64,000 bases of DNA from Bacteroidota bacterium (lineage in GTDB: Bacteria > Bacteroidota > Bacteroidia > Chitinophagales > Chitinophagaceae), in contig VGFQ01000001.1 in the NCBI GenBank assembly GCA_016868815.1, positions 429,718 through 493,717 on the forward strand. The letters are read 5' to 3'. The notes under the pieces were generated by a model. It was given only the letters and a program-made list of their open reading frames with translations, made no database searches and had not been told where the DNA came from. Each line of letters opens with the position of its first letter. Position 1 is the first letter of the stretch. Both the position numbers and the translations under genes were made by a program. Below, piece by piece: positions 1 to 9,895 of the stretch.

Positions 1-1245
1 AGGTATCCAGAAAATAATCAGTGGAACGTGACGGGAGAGCGAAAAAATTAGCCCGTAGACCCATCGTATTGACACACCAATCAGGAAAAGGAAAGCAATG
101 CCTCCAATGGCTCCGAAACTTGCGTATGATTCACCCAGCGGTCCTACATTCATCGAAGTATATTTCGACAACTTGGTGCCGGCATAATACCGCATGTTGA
201 AATGCCCGTCTGCCGTAGGCTTGTCTGGCCACAAGAACCTAGGGATGAAACTGGCAAAAATGGTATTGAATAGGACTTTTCCGTTGTCATGCTCCTTGAC
301 TGCAGGGAATCGATGGATCACTTTGGAAATAATCCACCCCTGATTGAGCCTCAGATAAACCGGGAAAAAAGCCTTTGACTCAAAAAGCCCTGTACCACTA
401 CTTAAATTTTCAACGAAAAGTTTAGCAAAGAGTTCCACCTTGTTGTCTGAACCCTTATTGAAGACAATGTTCCGAAAAGTTCTCTTCGTATTCTGAATGA
501 CGGTGATGATAAAGAATGCCGCCAGAAGAATCGTGACCTTCCTGAAAAGCGACATTTTGTTGCCCAGGAAAAAAAACGATGAAATCGTAATACCCATATA
601 GATCATGATGGTGAACATACCGATCGACATGGAGTAGAATAGAATCGCGGAGCTGAATGTAAGGATGATGATCGACTTGTTCGACCGGTTGGGTGAATAG
701 TATATATAGAGCAGACTAACGAAGCAAGTCAGAAAGAGAATGGTGCTGACATATTGTAAAAAGACGGGTAATACTTTATTGAAGGCAAAAGACATCAAGC
801 CTGCAAACATGATCACAATGCCGAGTACCTGCTCGTTTTTCAATATGACCGTAGCACGTTCCAGGATCTTTGAAATACCAGGGTTGTCGTCTGAGTAATC
901 CTTAGACTGCAGCGGGAAGGTGATCGTAAGACAAAAACCAGTAACAGCAGGAATCACATAGGAGAAATAGATTGTCTCTGTCACCTGCATGGTATATCCC
1001 ACAGAGCCTGCCCGATGGAAGTTTTGATTATAGATGTCATACCCCATGATCGGCATGACCAAACATGTCATGATATAAAGAAAAGCGATCGACTCCCTGA
1101 GTACGATGCCTTTACCCATCTTGTCGATGATGGATAATAAAGACACTGTTAACAGCACCCACACCAGCAGTCGGCTCATTTCATGAAAAATCAATGATGT
1201 GATGAATACCGTCAAATAGATCGCTGTGGGCAGGAACCTATTCAT
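1..1245 (-). CDS. O-antigen/oligosaccharide repeat-unit polymerase-like membrane protein (3' end cut by window edge)
   Basis: An open frame starts with ATG at 1245 and runs without a stop to position 1, so about 415 residues are present and the end is missing. The start overlaps the stop of the upstream glycosyltransferase in an ATGA arrangement, so the two are translationally coupled. The product is almost entirely hydrophobic segments joined by short loops, with a longer soluble loop around residues 250-345. Near residue 331 the stretch FIPRFLWPDKPTADGHFN is the proline/tryptophan-rich signature often seen in Wzy-like polymerases and ligases of exopolysaccharide loci. The role as a polymerase or ligase acting on lipid-linked glycan in the inner membrane is inferred from topology, motif and location. 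A generic O-antigen ligase is the main alternative. Confidence 0.7.
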   Translation of the reverse strand, partial: MNRFLPTAIYLTVFITSLIFHEMSRLLVWVLLTVSLLSIIDKMGKGIVLRESIAFLYIMTCLVMPIMGYDIYNQNFHRAGSVGYTMQVTETIYFSYVIPAVTGFCLTITFPLQSKDYSDDNPGISKILERATVILKNEQVLGIVIMFAGLMSFAFNKVLPVFLQYVSTILFLTCFVSLLYIYYSPNRSNKSIIILTFSSAILFYSMSIGMFTIMIYMGITISSFFFLGNKMSLFRKVTILLAAFFIITVIQNTKRTFRNIVFNKGSDNKVELFAKLFVENLSSGTGLFESKAFFPVYLRLNQGWIISKVIHRFPAVKEHDNGKVLFNTIFASFIPRFLWPDKPTADGHFNMRYYAGTKLSKYTSMNVGPLGESYASFGAIGGIAFLFLIGVSIRWVYGLIFSLSRHVPLIIFWIP

Positions 1246-2441
1246 AGACTTTTCTTTAAAGATGTAAAAGGCAAGGTCAGGTTTAAAGCCTGAGAGACTG
1301 CATGGGCAATCGTGTCAATTGAAAATGGCTGGATCTTTGCCAAGGCTTTGTGCCCCATACTCCGCAAGTCTATGGTACCATCTATGACAGAATGCAAGAT
1401 GCCTGCCAACTTCTGCTCCCCTTTCGGGCCAGGGGCAAAGGCCCAACCGGTTTGCCCCTCGTCAATGAGATCGGCTGTGCAGCCAGCTTGCGTAGAAACC
1501 ATGGCAGGACGGCCGCAAGCCATGGCCTCATTCACGACCAACCCCCAGGTCTCATTATAGAGGGAGGGTAAAATGATGATATCTGCCATTCGATATAAGA
1601 CAGGCAAGGCTTGTTGATTCTGGAAACCCAGGAAATGGAACCTTCTGTCTGCATGCGCATCTTTCAGGAGTGCCTCTTTCAGCATTCCTTCCCCAGCATA
1701 TACGAAATTAAGCCGTTCTGACGGGACAAGTGCAGCCAGTCGAATCAAACAGCCAGGATCTTTCTTTGGCTCCAGCTTCCCACAAAACAGGATTACGATT
1801 TGATCATCCCGGATTCCCAAAAACCTCCGCTGCACGGTAGCCGCTGCCTCAGCTGAATCACTCAGATTCATAAACCGCTCATTATCAATGGCATGGGGCG
1901 CCCGATGCAGCCTTATTTCATTTAAACCATGTGCTAGATAGTAGGCTCGGTTGCACTGACCGACATATAAAGCCAGGTCGATATGCCGATATACCCAAGT
2001 CAAGAGTTGTTTGCGAAAAAAACGCTTAAAGCCAGACGCTGGGTCCAAAAGCGTCGAATCCCCTCGGAACAGGAGCAGCACCTTCCCATGAAAATGCCGT
2101 AATACCTGGAGGTGACTGTAATGTGCCCAGGTAATAACGAGGATTGCATCTGGAATCCATTCCTCCAAAGCCCTGATAAGCCCTGGATTGACAATACCCA
2201 TGAAACGATCTGACCCTGGTCTCTTGGCCGTATTGTCTACAAAGGTATATTCATACCCCTCCAGCAACGGGATGTCCCATTGAATATTCCGGTTGAAGTC
2301 GGGGTCGTACTGACTACCAAGCTGGGTTTGTGACCAGGTATAAAAGACTTTAAGTTGAATATCGCTGTAACCCGACAGCTTTGAAAAAAGGGGTGCATTG
2401 TATTGAATAGGATGGGTAGATACAATGGCAAGTCTGGGCAT
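1242..2441 (-). CDS. Glycosyltransferase family 4 (GT-B fold)
   Basis: The protein has 399 residues, usual for GT4 enzymes. It begins MPRLAIVSTHPIQYNAPLF, the N-terminal Rossmann strand of this family. The C-terminal nucleotide-sugar site shows the family E-x7-E pattern in PSLYNETWGLVVNEAMACG near residues 290-310, preceded by a GKLEPKKD donor-loop motif near 220. It would move a sugar from an NDP-sugar to a lipid-linked glycan at the cytoplasmic side of the membrane; donor and linkage cannot be read from sequence. It starts 39 bases after the double glycosyltransferase upstream and overlaps the polymerase-like gene downstream by four bases. Confidence 0.88.
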   Translation of the reverse strand: MPRLAIVSTHPIQYNAPLFSKLSGYSDIQLKVFYTWSQTQLGSQYDPDFNRNIQWDIPLLEGYEYTFVDNTAKRPGSDRFMGIVNPGLIRALEEWIPDAILVITWAHYSHLQVLRHFHGKVLLLFRGDSTLLDPASGFKRFFRKQLLTWVYRHIDLALYVGQCNRAYYLAHGLNEIRLHRAPHAIDNERFMNLSDSAEAAATVQRRFLGIRDDQIVILFCGKLEPKKDPGCLIRLAALVPSERLNFVYAGEGMLKEALLKDAHADRRFHFLGFQNQQALPVLYRMADIIILPSLYNETWGLVVNEAMACGRPAMVSTQAGCTADLIDEGQTGWAFAPGPKGEQKLAGILHSVIDGTIDLRSMGHKALAKIQPFSIDTIAHAVSQALNLTLPFTSLKKSL

Positions 2442-2480
2442 ATCAATCGTTCATTCTAGGGCGTCAATAAAAGTCAGTCG

Positions 2481-5192
2481 CTAAACCTCTTGTACCAGAG
2501 GTCGTGAAATCAACCTACGGTTGCCCATCACAACATTCAGTAATCTCGCCAGGCGGCCAGTAACTGCATGAGCTGAATATGTATCCAGCACTTCAGTATT
2601 TACTTGACTCGGATGGTAGGTAGCTGCAAAGGATCTGAAGGCCCTGTATGTATCCATAAAATGACGGTCGATTTTTTCAATATCAGACTCCCCAGCAAAT
2701 TCAAGTGCCATCCCCGCACCAGTCTGTCGCAACACTTCGATAGCCGTACTGCTTTGGTGCAGGACGGCCAACACAGGCTTTCCACTCAAAACACCCTGAT
2801 ATGTTTTAGATGGTGTATAGTGGGCCTCCGTGCTGCCCAGGATAAAGACGGCATTGGCTGCTTCCAAATGAACCAACACGTCTAAGTAAGGGATCCGCTG
2901 AGGAAATTCGAATACAACTGTGCCCCATAATCCATACCGCTCTGCATATGGACGAACTTTGAAGCCTTCAGGATCTGTATTCGAACGACCTGTTCCGATG
3001 AAATGAAACTCGACATCCTTGAAATCTGAGAGAGAGGTGGACATAGCACGGAAAACTGCATCTAGTATTTCATAGGCTTTTGGTAGTAATGCGCCTGCAT
3101 ATACAAATCTAAACCGGCCGTCACCCTGAAAGACATACGGATCTCGCCCAAGGGAAGGCATTACCCGATGATCTGCAACCTCTCCGCCCATCGGCATCGC
3201 ATCAAATAAGCATGTCTTTGACAGCCTGGGGTTCCTATCCTTTACACCCTGGTAGTATGATTCAGCAACGCCCGTAATCCATGTTGCTTTCCTAATAGCC
3301 AAGGGTTCTAGCAGGCGAGAAAGACGGGAACTCCACCAATGACGTGAAAAAGTTTTTTGTGACCCGGGAAATTCATGCACCCAGGGGTCTTGGTAGTCGA
3401 CTCCATAAAGTATTCCTGTACGAAACTTCAGCATGGGACCCAGTAATACCACGTAGTATGAGGGTATGCTGAAATACACAAGATCGATCTTTTCCTTCCG
3501 GATGATATCCACTGCCCTGAAATAAAGGAAAAAAAAAGCTCTAAGCCCTATATCCCCAATAAGACGGGGACGTGACAAAGGGAATGCAGATGTCTTTACA
3601 ATCCACTGTCCTTCCGGGAGCAATCGATTCATATCGTAATCCAAGCGCTCTTCATAATGTCGCTCATGAACCGTCAGAATACAGGGTCGCCATCCGTAAG
3701 ATGGTAGATGTTGGGCAAACAATCGGATACGATGAACACCGACAAGATTCGATGGGGGATAATGCGGGTATATTATTAACACCTTGGGATTGCGGGAAGG
3801 CTCGGCAGATACTCTTCCAGGTTCAATTGGCACATAGGAAGGATAGTGGGAAGGGAAAGTCTCTTGCCCATCCTTTTGCGCGGGCTCCGGTACCTGAAGT
3901 TTGCTTGACGCAGCAGGTAAGACTTCAACCACCTTATTCAGAATCGTTACTAGTCTGCTGGTGACTTCAAAGGCAGAAAAGCCGTGAAATGCCTTATGAT
4001 CAACAATCGTAGGATCGAAGCCATCAGCAAAATCACGAAAGGTTTGATAAGAGGGAAGGAACGATTGCTCTAGTTGGGCTACATCCTCCTCCCCGCCGAA
4101 ATCAAGAACCTGACCAGCATGGGAATTACGAATGATTTCAACAGAAGTACTTTCATTGTGCAAGACGGCGAAAATAGGCTTCTTGCTAAGAACCGACTGG
4201 TAAGTCTTGGAGGGAGTGTAATGTGGCTCTGTACTACCAAGAATGAAGATAGCATCTGCCGCTGCCAGATGTACAAGTACGTCAAGATATGAGATCCTCT
4301 TGGGATGCTCGAATACAACCGTCCCCCAAAGGCCGTACTTCTGGGCATAGGAACGCACCTTGTACCCCTCAGGGTCGTCGGCTGTGGTGCCCGTACCAAT
4401 AAAATGAAATTCGACATTTATAAATTTATCCTTTGAGGCTGCAATAGACCTAAAGATGGCTTCCAAGGGAGCATGCGCCTTTGGAAGAAGTGCCCCCGCA
4501 TATACAAAAATATACTTGCCTGCACTGGTAAAAAGATAGGGTCGTTTCTCAATGGTCGTGATGGCATCGTGGTCTGCCGCCTCCCCACCATAAGGCATAG
4601 CTGCAAAAAGGCAGGATTTTAAGAGTTCCGGATTTCTATTCTGGACGCCTCGATAGTACCCCTCTGCCACACCTGTAATGAACGATGCTTTTCGGACAGC
4701 CATAGGCTCCAGCCACCTGGAGAACTGCGTACTCCACCAATGCCGGGAAAAAATCTTTTCGGACCCGGGAAAGATCTGCACCCATGGGTCTATGAAATCA
4801 ATTCCATAAGGCACTCCAGTACGCTTTTGCAACAGGCGTCCCAACAACGATCCGTAAAAAGAAGGGATAGGGATGTAGATAAGATCGATGCTTTGCTCTT
4901 TGATGATCCTGACGGCATACTGTAAAAGGTAAAAAAATCCACGAAGGCCAATATCCCCTATCAACCTAGGCTTCGTGACATTAAAGGCCTTAGACTTATA
5001 AATTTTTTGTCCTTCAGGCAACAGGCGACAAAGATCCCAATCCAAGGTCTCTTCATAATGCTGCTCGTGTACAGTCAGGATGTGAGGCTCCCAACCTAAT
5101 GCAGGAAGGTGACGTGCAAACAAACGAGTCCTGTGGACAGCCACCAAATTAGAGGGTGGATAATGGGGCGAAATGATGAGAATCTTCTTCAA
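2481..5192 (-). CDS. Tandem double glycosyltransferase (two GT4-like enzymes fused in one chain)
   Basis: This 903-residue protein is two complete homologous glycosyltransferase-like units in one frame. Residues 1-425 and about 469-895 share the same motifs in the same order: SPHYPPSNLV / YPHYPPSNLV, LTVHEQHYEE / LTVHERHYEE, RPLIGDIGLR-type segment, FSRHWWS, YAGALLPKA, EFHFIGTG, LGSTEPHYTPSKTYQ / LGSTEAHYTPSKTYQ. A proline-rich linker of about 40 residues joins them. By eye more than half of aligned positions match, so this is an intragenic duplication that has since diverged. The start codon is TTG at 5192; no in-frame ATG lies just upstream and the first residues match the start of the second unit. 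Each half probably transfers a sugar, so the chain may add two residues in sequence; this is inference. Confidence 0.85.
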   Translation of the reverse strand: MKKILIISPHYPPSNLVAVHRTRLFARHLPALGWEPHILTVHEQHYEETLDWDLCRLLPEGQKIYKSKAFNVTKPRLIGDIGLRGFFYLLQYAVRIIKEQSIDLIYIPIPSFYGSLLGRLLQKRTGVPYGIDFIDPWVQIFPGSEKIFSRHWWSTQFSRWLEPMAVRKASFITGVAEGYYRGVQNRNPELLKSCLFAAMPYGGEAADHDAITTIEKRPYLFTSAGKYIFVYAGALLPKAHAPLEAIFRSIAASKDKFINVEFHFIGTGTTADDPEGYKVRSYAQKYGLWGTVVFEHPKRISYLDVLVHLAAADAIFILGSTEPHYTPSKTYQSVLSKKPIFAVLHNESTSVEIIRNSHAGQVLDFGGEEDVAQLEQSFLPSYQTFRDFADGFDPTIVDHKAFHGFSAFEVTSRLVTILNKVVEVLPAASSKLQVPEPAQKDGQETFPSHYPSYVPIEPGRVSAEPSRNPKVLIIYPHYPPSNLVGVHRIRLFAQHLPSYGWRPCILTVHERHYEERLDYDMNRLLPEGQWIVKTSAFPLSRPRLIGDIGLRAFFFLYFRAVDIIRKEKIDLVYFSIPSYYVVLLGPMLKFRTGILYGVDYQDPWVHEFPGSQKTFSRHWWSSRLSRLLEPLAIRKATWITGVAESYYQGVKDRNPRLSKTCLFDAMPMGGEVADHRVMPSLGRDPYVFQGDGRFRFVYAGALLPKAYEILDAVFRAMSTSLSDFKDVEFHFIGTGRSNTDPEGFKVRPYAERYGLWGTVVFEFPQRIPYLDVLVHLEAANAVFILGSTEAHYTPSKTYQGVLSGKPVLAVLHQSSTAIEVLRQTGAGMALEFAGESDIEKIDRHFMDTYRAFRSFAATYHPSQVNTEVLDTYSAHAVTGRLARLLNVVMGNRRLISRPLVQEV

Positions 5193-5374
5193 AAGACAAT
5201 GAATGAAAAGTCAAGATAGGCTCTACAGGTATCTTCTTGCAATGCTACGTTTATTGGGTGAACGACAGACAATTTTTCTGTTCCAAAGTGATATTTAAAG
5301 AAGCCACCTCCCTCTCCCCATGAATAGGTCTTTTCATGGATGAAGCGTCATAAAGGTATTTAGCATTGGGACGC

Positions 5375-6577
5375 TTAGCCTGCTGCCCAAACTTGCAGCA
5401 GCTTGGAAGACTCAGTTGACCAGTCCATCAGCAAGGCAGCCTCATGTCTGCTGGCCCTGGATTGTCGTATTTCCTCTTTTGCCACAATCAATGTCTCCAG
5501 CTGTTCTGAAAAATGAACTTCACTGGGAGCAAACAGCGAACCATGTTTGGGAAATTCTGCCAAGAGTAGCTGTTGCGCCCGGGTCTCAGTAACCGCCAGG
5601 TATAACCCCGCCTGCAAGTAAGCCATGATTTTGTTGGTCACTACCAGGTCTCGATTGGCATCTGAGAGCACATCTACTGCCAAGCCAATATCGTATTGTC
5701 CCAGGCGGCTGTGCAGTTCATGCTGTGGCAATGCACCATGCAAGTGTACATTCGGAATTCCTGATATATGCCGATCACTGAAAGATCGATTCAGTTGGCC
5801 GTACAGATGTAACTCAACAGTTGTTGCATATCTAGAGACTACGGGCAGCACCATTTCCAACCCTCTACCCACATGAATATGCTGAGAAAACCAGACCAGC
5901 CTCAGAGGGCCTGTTAAAATGCTGTCTGGCTTGGGGAATTCTGCTTTGGGAAACGCATTCAACACAACAAATCCAGTTCCGCGAGGGATGGATATGTCAC
6001 GATCAGAGGCTTCCCGAATCAATGGTGCAGCATAGGAAGCATAGTCAGCCTCCGCCAGACAGGCCTTCATCACGGTACGAAGGGAATGGGCCCTATGTGG
6101 AAGCTGGGTTTCTGCAGGATGATAATCCTCCACATCCATCCCAAAACGAGCTCCAAACCGACGAGCTGCCAAGAGGGCAGGATGAAAAGCCGCCGGGTTA
6201 TGAGCAATCACCCAGTCATAGTTGCCGTTCAGATGGATTACTGCCCTGCGGAGCAGGATGTATCGCTTTTCAATGGCCATGGCATGCAGCTCTGGCAGCT
6301 CCGAAAAGCGGCATAAAACCCTAGACACACGCTCCAGAATGCTGCTGAGCAGCCACATACCAAAAGGCCTGCGAAGTGCTGACAGGCGCATGAAGCGGAC
6401 AATGCGATACTGGGCCATTAATCGAAGGTCATTCTCGTCGCCCCAATTACCCAAACGGAAAAGGATTACCGATACCTGGTAACCATTGTGGATGGCAAGG
6501 TCGATCTCTTTCACCAGCCTTGGATTGGCAGATAGGTTGACGGTCGTCAGAAAAAGGATTGACTTTCCATTCCTCAT
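5375..6577 (-). CDS. Glycosyltransferase, GT4-like
   Basis: The 400-residue protein opens MRNGKSILFLTTVNLSANPRL, the first strand of a GT-B N-terminal domain. It has a second-domain entry near residue 225 (PLRLVWFSQHIHVGRGLEMV) and a nucleotide-binding segment near 320-345 (NRDLVVTNKIMAYLQAGLYLAVTE). The classical E-x7-E is weak: an N-K pair stands where the second glutamate usually is, which suggests a divergent GT4 or a related GT-B family. Its ATG overlaps the stop of the upstream glycosyltransferase by four bases, so they are co-translated. A 182-base gap with no convincing gene separates it from the double glycosyltransferase downstream. Confidence 0.75.
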   Translation of the reverse strand: MRNGKSILFLTTVNLSANPRLVKEIDLAIHNGYQVSVILFRLGNWGDENDLRLMAQYRIVRFMRLSALRRPFGMWLLSSILERVSRVLCRFSELPELHAMAIEKRYILLRRAVIHLNGNYDWVIAHNPAAFHPALLAARRFGARFGMDVEDYHPAETQLPHRAHSLRTVMKACLAEADYASYAAPLIREASDRDISIPRGTGFVVLNAFPKAEFPKPDSILTGPLRLVWFSQHIHVGRGLEMVLPVVSRYATTVELHLYGQLNRSFSDRHISGIPNVHLHGALPQHELHSRLGQYDIGLAVDVLSDANRDLVVTNKIMAYLQAGLYLAVTETRAQQLLLAEFPKHGSLFAPSEVHFSEQLETLIVAKEEIRQSRASRHEAALLMDWSTESSKLLQVWAAG

Positions 6578-7725
6578 GGTCGGATGTCATTCAAGAGGCC
6601 TTCGATATAATCCAAATGGCGGGCATAAGCATTTTCAACGGCAAAGGAAATCCTTCGGCTGACAAGGCTGGGATCCTCTCCCTCCGACACCATGGCTGCT
6701 GTCTTGCAAAAGAAATCGGGGAAATCGGCTGCCTGGTCCATCGGCAGCATATACATCAGGTCGGAATCCGCATATGCGAGGACGGCATGAGTGATAACAG
6801 GTATACCGGTAGAAAGATATTCCAGGATCTTATGTGAGTTCGCGTTGTCCCTGTTGGGCAATCCTTTGAACTGCCAGCAAAGCCAGAGTATGTCAACACC
6901 GTTTATCTCCTCTGCCAGCTGGTCTGCAGGAAGGGGCCCTCTCAAGATAACATTGGGAAAGCATTGCAGCTGATGAAGGAAGGCTTCCGTTTCTGGACCC
7001 CTTAGGCCATATAGGTTCAGGTCATTTTCTTGATAAGAGCCCCAGAAAACGAACTGATAGCCCGGCAGTCTTCGAATGACCTCCAGCATGGCCTTATGAT
7101 CGATCGTCTCAATGCGCAGATTACCCGAATACCCAACCACTGGCGGCTGGTTCTGCTTTCGGGAGCCATACTGCTGCCAATTCTGCAAGGCTCTTTCCGC
7201 AAAAGTCCGCTGAAGGCCATGGTTGATCTGCTGGCAAGAGAACCCCTTCGCCAGCAGACGCTGACGGATCGTGTCAGAAACCGTCAGGATCAGGTCTGAT
7301 GAATACAGCTCGGTGGGAGGTTCTTCTCTGGGAAAGTGGTCTGCGGCAAAAAAAAGACTATGCGACGCTCCGAAATAGCGCAGATCCTGATACAAGTAAC
7401 CTTGGAAACACCAAATCAGATCTGGCTTCTGGCCGATAGCACGAAGAAGAGCTCGGACTTGCATCCGAATCAGCAAAGAGTAAAGAAAAGGGGGGAGAAA
7501 ACGTTTGCCCCGAAATATGGGTCTATATCGAACGATGTGGAGTCTGTGGTGCTCCAAAGATGGAGTGATAGAGATGCCTTCGTAGGCAAGGTCTGGAGGC
7601 TCTAGAAAGAAAACCTGGCAGCCTCTATGGGCAAGTTCTTGGGCATAGTGATGCTTACTGATCTTCATTGCCCCCCACCGCTCGTGGGAGATGAGATACA
7701 CCGTCTTACCGGTGAGTCGGAACAT
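6574..7725 (-). CDS. Glycosyltransferase, GT-B type
   Basis: The start chosen is the ATG at 7725 (MFRLTGKTVYLISHERWG), giving 383 residues. A longer frame from 7746 would overlap the aminotransferase more deeply and adds no recognisable sequence. The N-terminal half has a GT-B-like start and a DLIWCFQG segment. The C-terminal half has the NDP-sugar region around NRDNANSHKILEYLSTGIPVI, resembling GT4 enzymes of capsule clusters. It overlaps the upstream aminotransferase gene by about 20 bases and the downstream glycosyltransferase by four, so it sits inside a tightly coupled run. Acceptor and donor are unknown. Confidence 0.75.
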   Translation of the reverse strand: MFRLTGKTVYLISHERWGAMKISKHHYAQELAHRGCQVFFLEPPDLAYEGISITPSLEHHRLHIVRYRPIFRGKRFLPPFLYSLLIRMQVRALLRAIGQKPDLIWCFQGYLYQDLRYFGASHSLFFAADHFPREEPPTELYSSDLILTVSDTIRQRLLAKGFSCQQINHGLQRTFAERALQNWQQYGSRKQNQPPVVGYSGNLRIETIDHKAMLEVIRRLPGYQFVFWGSYQENDLNLYGLRGPETEAFLHQLQCFPNVILRGPLPADQLAEEINGVDILWLCWQFKGLPNRDNANSHKILEYLSTGIPVITHAVLAYADSDLMYMLPMDQAADFPDFFCKTAAMVSEGEDPSLVSRRISFAVENAYARHLDYIEGLLNDIRP

Positions 7726-8824
7726 ACTCAAACGTAGAGATGGCATCTAGGACCCTATCAACCATCGTAGGGGTCATCTCAGCAAAGATAGGCAGGGATA
7801 AAATCTGCGACTGGTTGGTGAAGGCCACTGGAAAATCAGCAGGCTTATAGCCCATATGTGCATAGCAAGGTAAAAATGGGAGGGCTGTCGGATAGTGAAT
7901 GGCTGTTTCGATGCCATTTGCCTTTAAGTGCTGGGATAAAGCATCCCGATGGTCGGTTCGTACGACATAGAGGTGAAACGCATGGAAGTATCCTTCTTTG
8001 ATCATTGGCGTGTCGATGTCAAGCTCCTCGAGCCTGGCCGAATAGGCGGCTGAAACCTTCTGCCGACCTCGATTCCAGTCATCCAAATGGGGGAGTTTGG
8101 CGGAAAGTATGGCAGCGTGCAAGCCATCTAGTCGGCTGTTTCGCCCCTCAATAAGATGGTTGTGTTTTGCTTTTTGCCCATGATTAGCAATCATTCGAAT
8201 ATGTGCAGCCAGAATAGCGTCATTTGTTGCCATGCAACCTGCATCACCGTAGGCCCCAAGATTTTTTCCGGGGTAAAAACTAAAACTGGCAGCATGGCCG
8301 AATGTGCCAGTACGTTTACCCTCTATGGAGGCGCCGTGGGATTGGGCACAGTCTTCCAAGACTTGCAGGCGGTGCCGCTCCGCAATCACCATGATGGCTG
8401 GCATATCAGCCGGATGGCCATAGAGGTGGACCGGAATAATGGCCTTGGTATTCGCAGTGATGGCACTTTCAATAAGGGCTGTGTCAATCGTGTAGTACAA
8501 AGGGTCAACATCCACGAAGACGGGCCTTGCCCCTACATTGCCTACGGCCTCCGCAGTGCTTATCCAGGAGTTCGCTGGCACTAAGACTTCATCCCCATGA
8601 CCGACCCCCCAGGCCTTGAGAATGATCTCCATGGAGTCCGTCCCGTTGGCGCAGGAAACGACATGGTCTACCTCAAGATATTGGGCAAAAGCTGCCTCGA
8701 ATGCCGTGACATAAGCACCTCCAATGAAGGCCGTATCAGTGATTACATTGGAAATAGAACGGTTGATATCATCCCGAATAGTGAGGTATTGAGCATATAG
8801 ATCAACGAAAGGAATTTTTTCCAT
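7706..8824 (-). CDS. DegT/DnrJ/EryC1-family sugar aminotransferase
   Basis: The 372-residue length is typical of PLP-dependent sugar aminotransferases. The PLP-binding lysine is in SFSFYPGKNLGAYGDAG near residues 182-198. Other family marks are CANGTDSMEIILKAWGVG near 60, the cofactor-contacting LEDCAQSHGA near 155 and NSRLDGLHAAIL near 230. It would place an amino group on a keto-sugar nucleotide, most likely at C3. That is the WbpE step (UDP-3-keto-GlcNAcA to the 3-amino sugar) if it acts after the WbpB-type dehydrogenase of this locus. The FYPGKNLGAYGDAG form is also seen in FdtB/QdtB-type 3-aminotransferases acting on dTDP-sugars, so the exact substrate stays open. A Gfo/Idh dehydrogenase gene lies 48 bases upstream. 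Confidence 0.85.
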   Translation of the reverse strand: MEKIPFVDLYAQYLTIRDDINRSISNVITDTAFIGGAYVTAFEAAFAQYLEVDHVVSCANGTDSMEIILKAWGVGHGDEVLVPANSWISTAEAVGNVGARPVFVDVDPLYYTIDTALIESAITANTKAIIPVHLYGHPADMPAIMVIAERHRLQVLEDCAQSHGASIEGKRTGTFGHAASFSFYPGKNLGAYGDAGCMATNDAILAAHIRMIANHGQKAKHNHLIEGRNSRLDGLHAAILSAKLPHLDDWNRGRQKVSAAYSARLEELDIDTPMIKEGYFHAFHLYVVRTDHRDALSQHLKANGIETAIHYPTALPFLPCYAHMGYKPADFPVAFTNQSQILSLPIFAEMTPTMVDRVLDAISTFEYVPTHR

Positions 8825-8872
8825 GGAGCCATGATTGAGTGGGCAGAGGTAACAAATATCGTAAAGATCATA

Positions 8873-9895
8873 TTATTTGCCTTGAGTATTCAGCAGGGTA
8901 GTTGCACTGTAGATTCGGTCTATGATTTCAACCGTCTTCAGGCCTTCATAGCCATTGGTAGCAATGATGTCGCCTTTTGTAAGGACGTCTACGACATTGC
9001 CATACACCTTGCCATGATTACTCATAGAGCCGATATACTGACCATAGTGATTGGGGGGGTTGCCAGGCGGAAGTTCGCCGATTTGATCTCCCTCAAGACT
9101 CTGATACTCCAGCTCATTGAGGTATTGCCCGCCAATCTTGATGGTTCCTTTCTCAGCAAAGATCGTTAAGGACCCTTCCATGTTGTGGTCATGGCTGTTG
9201 ATGGTGAAATGGATAGTGCCTATAGCATCATTGTAGAATCGCAAGGCAACGACGCCCGTATCTTCAAATTGGATGGTTTCGGCGTGGTTGAAATTAGCAG
9301 CAAATGCATGTACATCTCTGACATCACCTACCATCCAATAGAGGAGGTCAATAAAATGGCTGAATTGTGTGAAAAGGGTTCCTCCGTCGAGCTCTCGCGT
9401 GCCACGCCATCTATCCGAAAAGTATGCCCTATTCCGATTCCAAAAGCAGTTCAACTGAATGCTGTAGATGCGTCCCAGCCGGCCCTCGTCGATGAGTTTT
9501 TTTACAGCAGCGACGGGGGGGTTGAACCGGTTTTGTTTCACGATGAACAGCCTTCTGTTCGCCTTCTCAGCTTCGAAGATCATCGCACGGCAGTCTTGCA
9601 CAGACAATGCCATTGGCTTCTCACAAAGCACATGACAGCCCGTACGGAGTGCCTGAATGGTATGTACCGCATGTAGGCCATTGGGCGAGCAGACGGATAC
9701 TACATCCAACTCCGTTTCGGAACGGAGCATGTCATCCACATCGACATAATGACGAGCCCCAAAAATGTCTCCAAAGCTGGCTGCCTTTTTTGGATCGATG
9801 TCGCAAACAGCCGTCAAGATGCCCATCGAACGAATGTATTCGGCATGCCTCATGGCTATGCGACCACATCCAATGATTGCAAATTTAATCTTCAT
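8873..9895 (-). CDS. Gfo/Idh/MocA-family NAD(P)-dependent sugar dehydrogenase
   Basis: The 340-residue protein begins with a dinucleotide-binding fold, MKIKFAIIGCGRIAMRH, and carries the family CEKPM motif near residue 93, whose lysine is catalytic in relatives. It is clearly different from the WbpB-like protein at 23644. It sits directly upstream of a DegT aminotransferase, and this dehydrogenase/aminotransferase pairing is how nucleotide sugars usually gain a C3 amino group (oxidation to the 3-keto form, then transamination). Its ATG overlaps the hisF stop by four bases. A GnnA-like UDP-GlcNAc 3-dehydrogenase is a good guess; other oxidised carbons are possible. Confidence 0.82.
   Translation of the reverse strand: MKIKFAIIGCGRIAMRHAEYIRSMGILTAVCDIDPKKAASFGDIFGARHYVDVDDMLRSETELDVVSVCSPNGLHAVHTIQALRTGCHVLCEKPMALSVQDCRAMIFEAEKANRRLFIVKQNRFNPPVAAVKKLIDEGRLGRIYSIQLNCFWNRNRAYFSDRWRGTRELDGGTLFTQFSHFIDLLYWMVGDVRDVHAFAANFNHAETIQFEDTGVVALRFYNDAIGTIHFTINSHDHNMEGSLTIFAEKGTIKIGGQYLNELEYQSLEGDQIGELPPGNPPNHYGQYIGSMSNHGKVYGNVVDVLTKGDIIATNGYEGLKTVEIIDRIYSATTLLNTQGK

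Noticed and set aside
5318..5339. CCATGAA / TTCATGG inverted repeat as a terminator after the 5375 gene
   Set aside because: The stem is AT-rich, has no T-run, and the next gene in the same direction follows closely.
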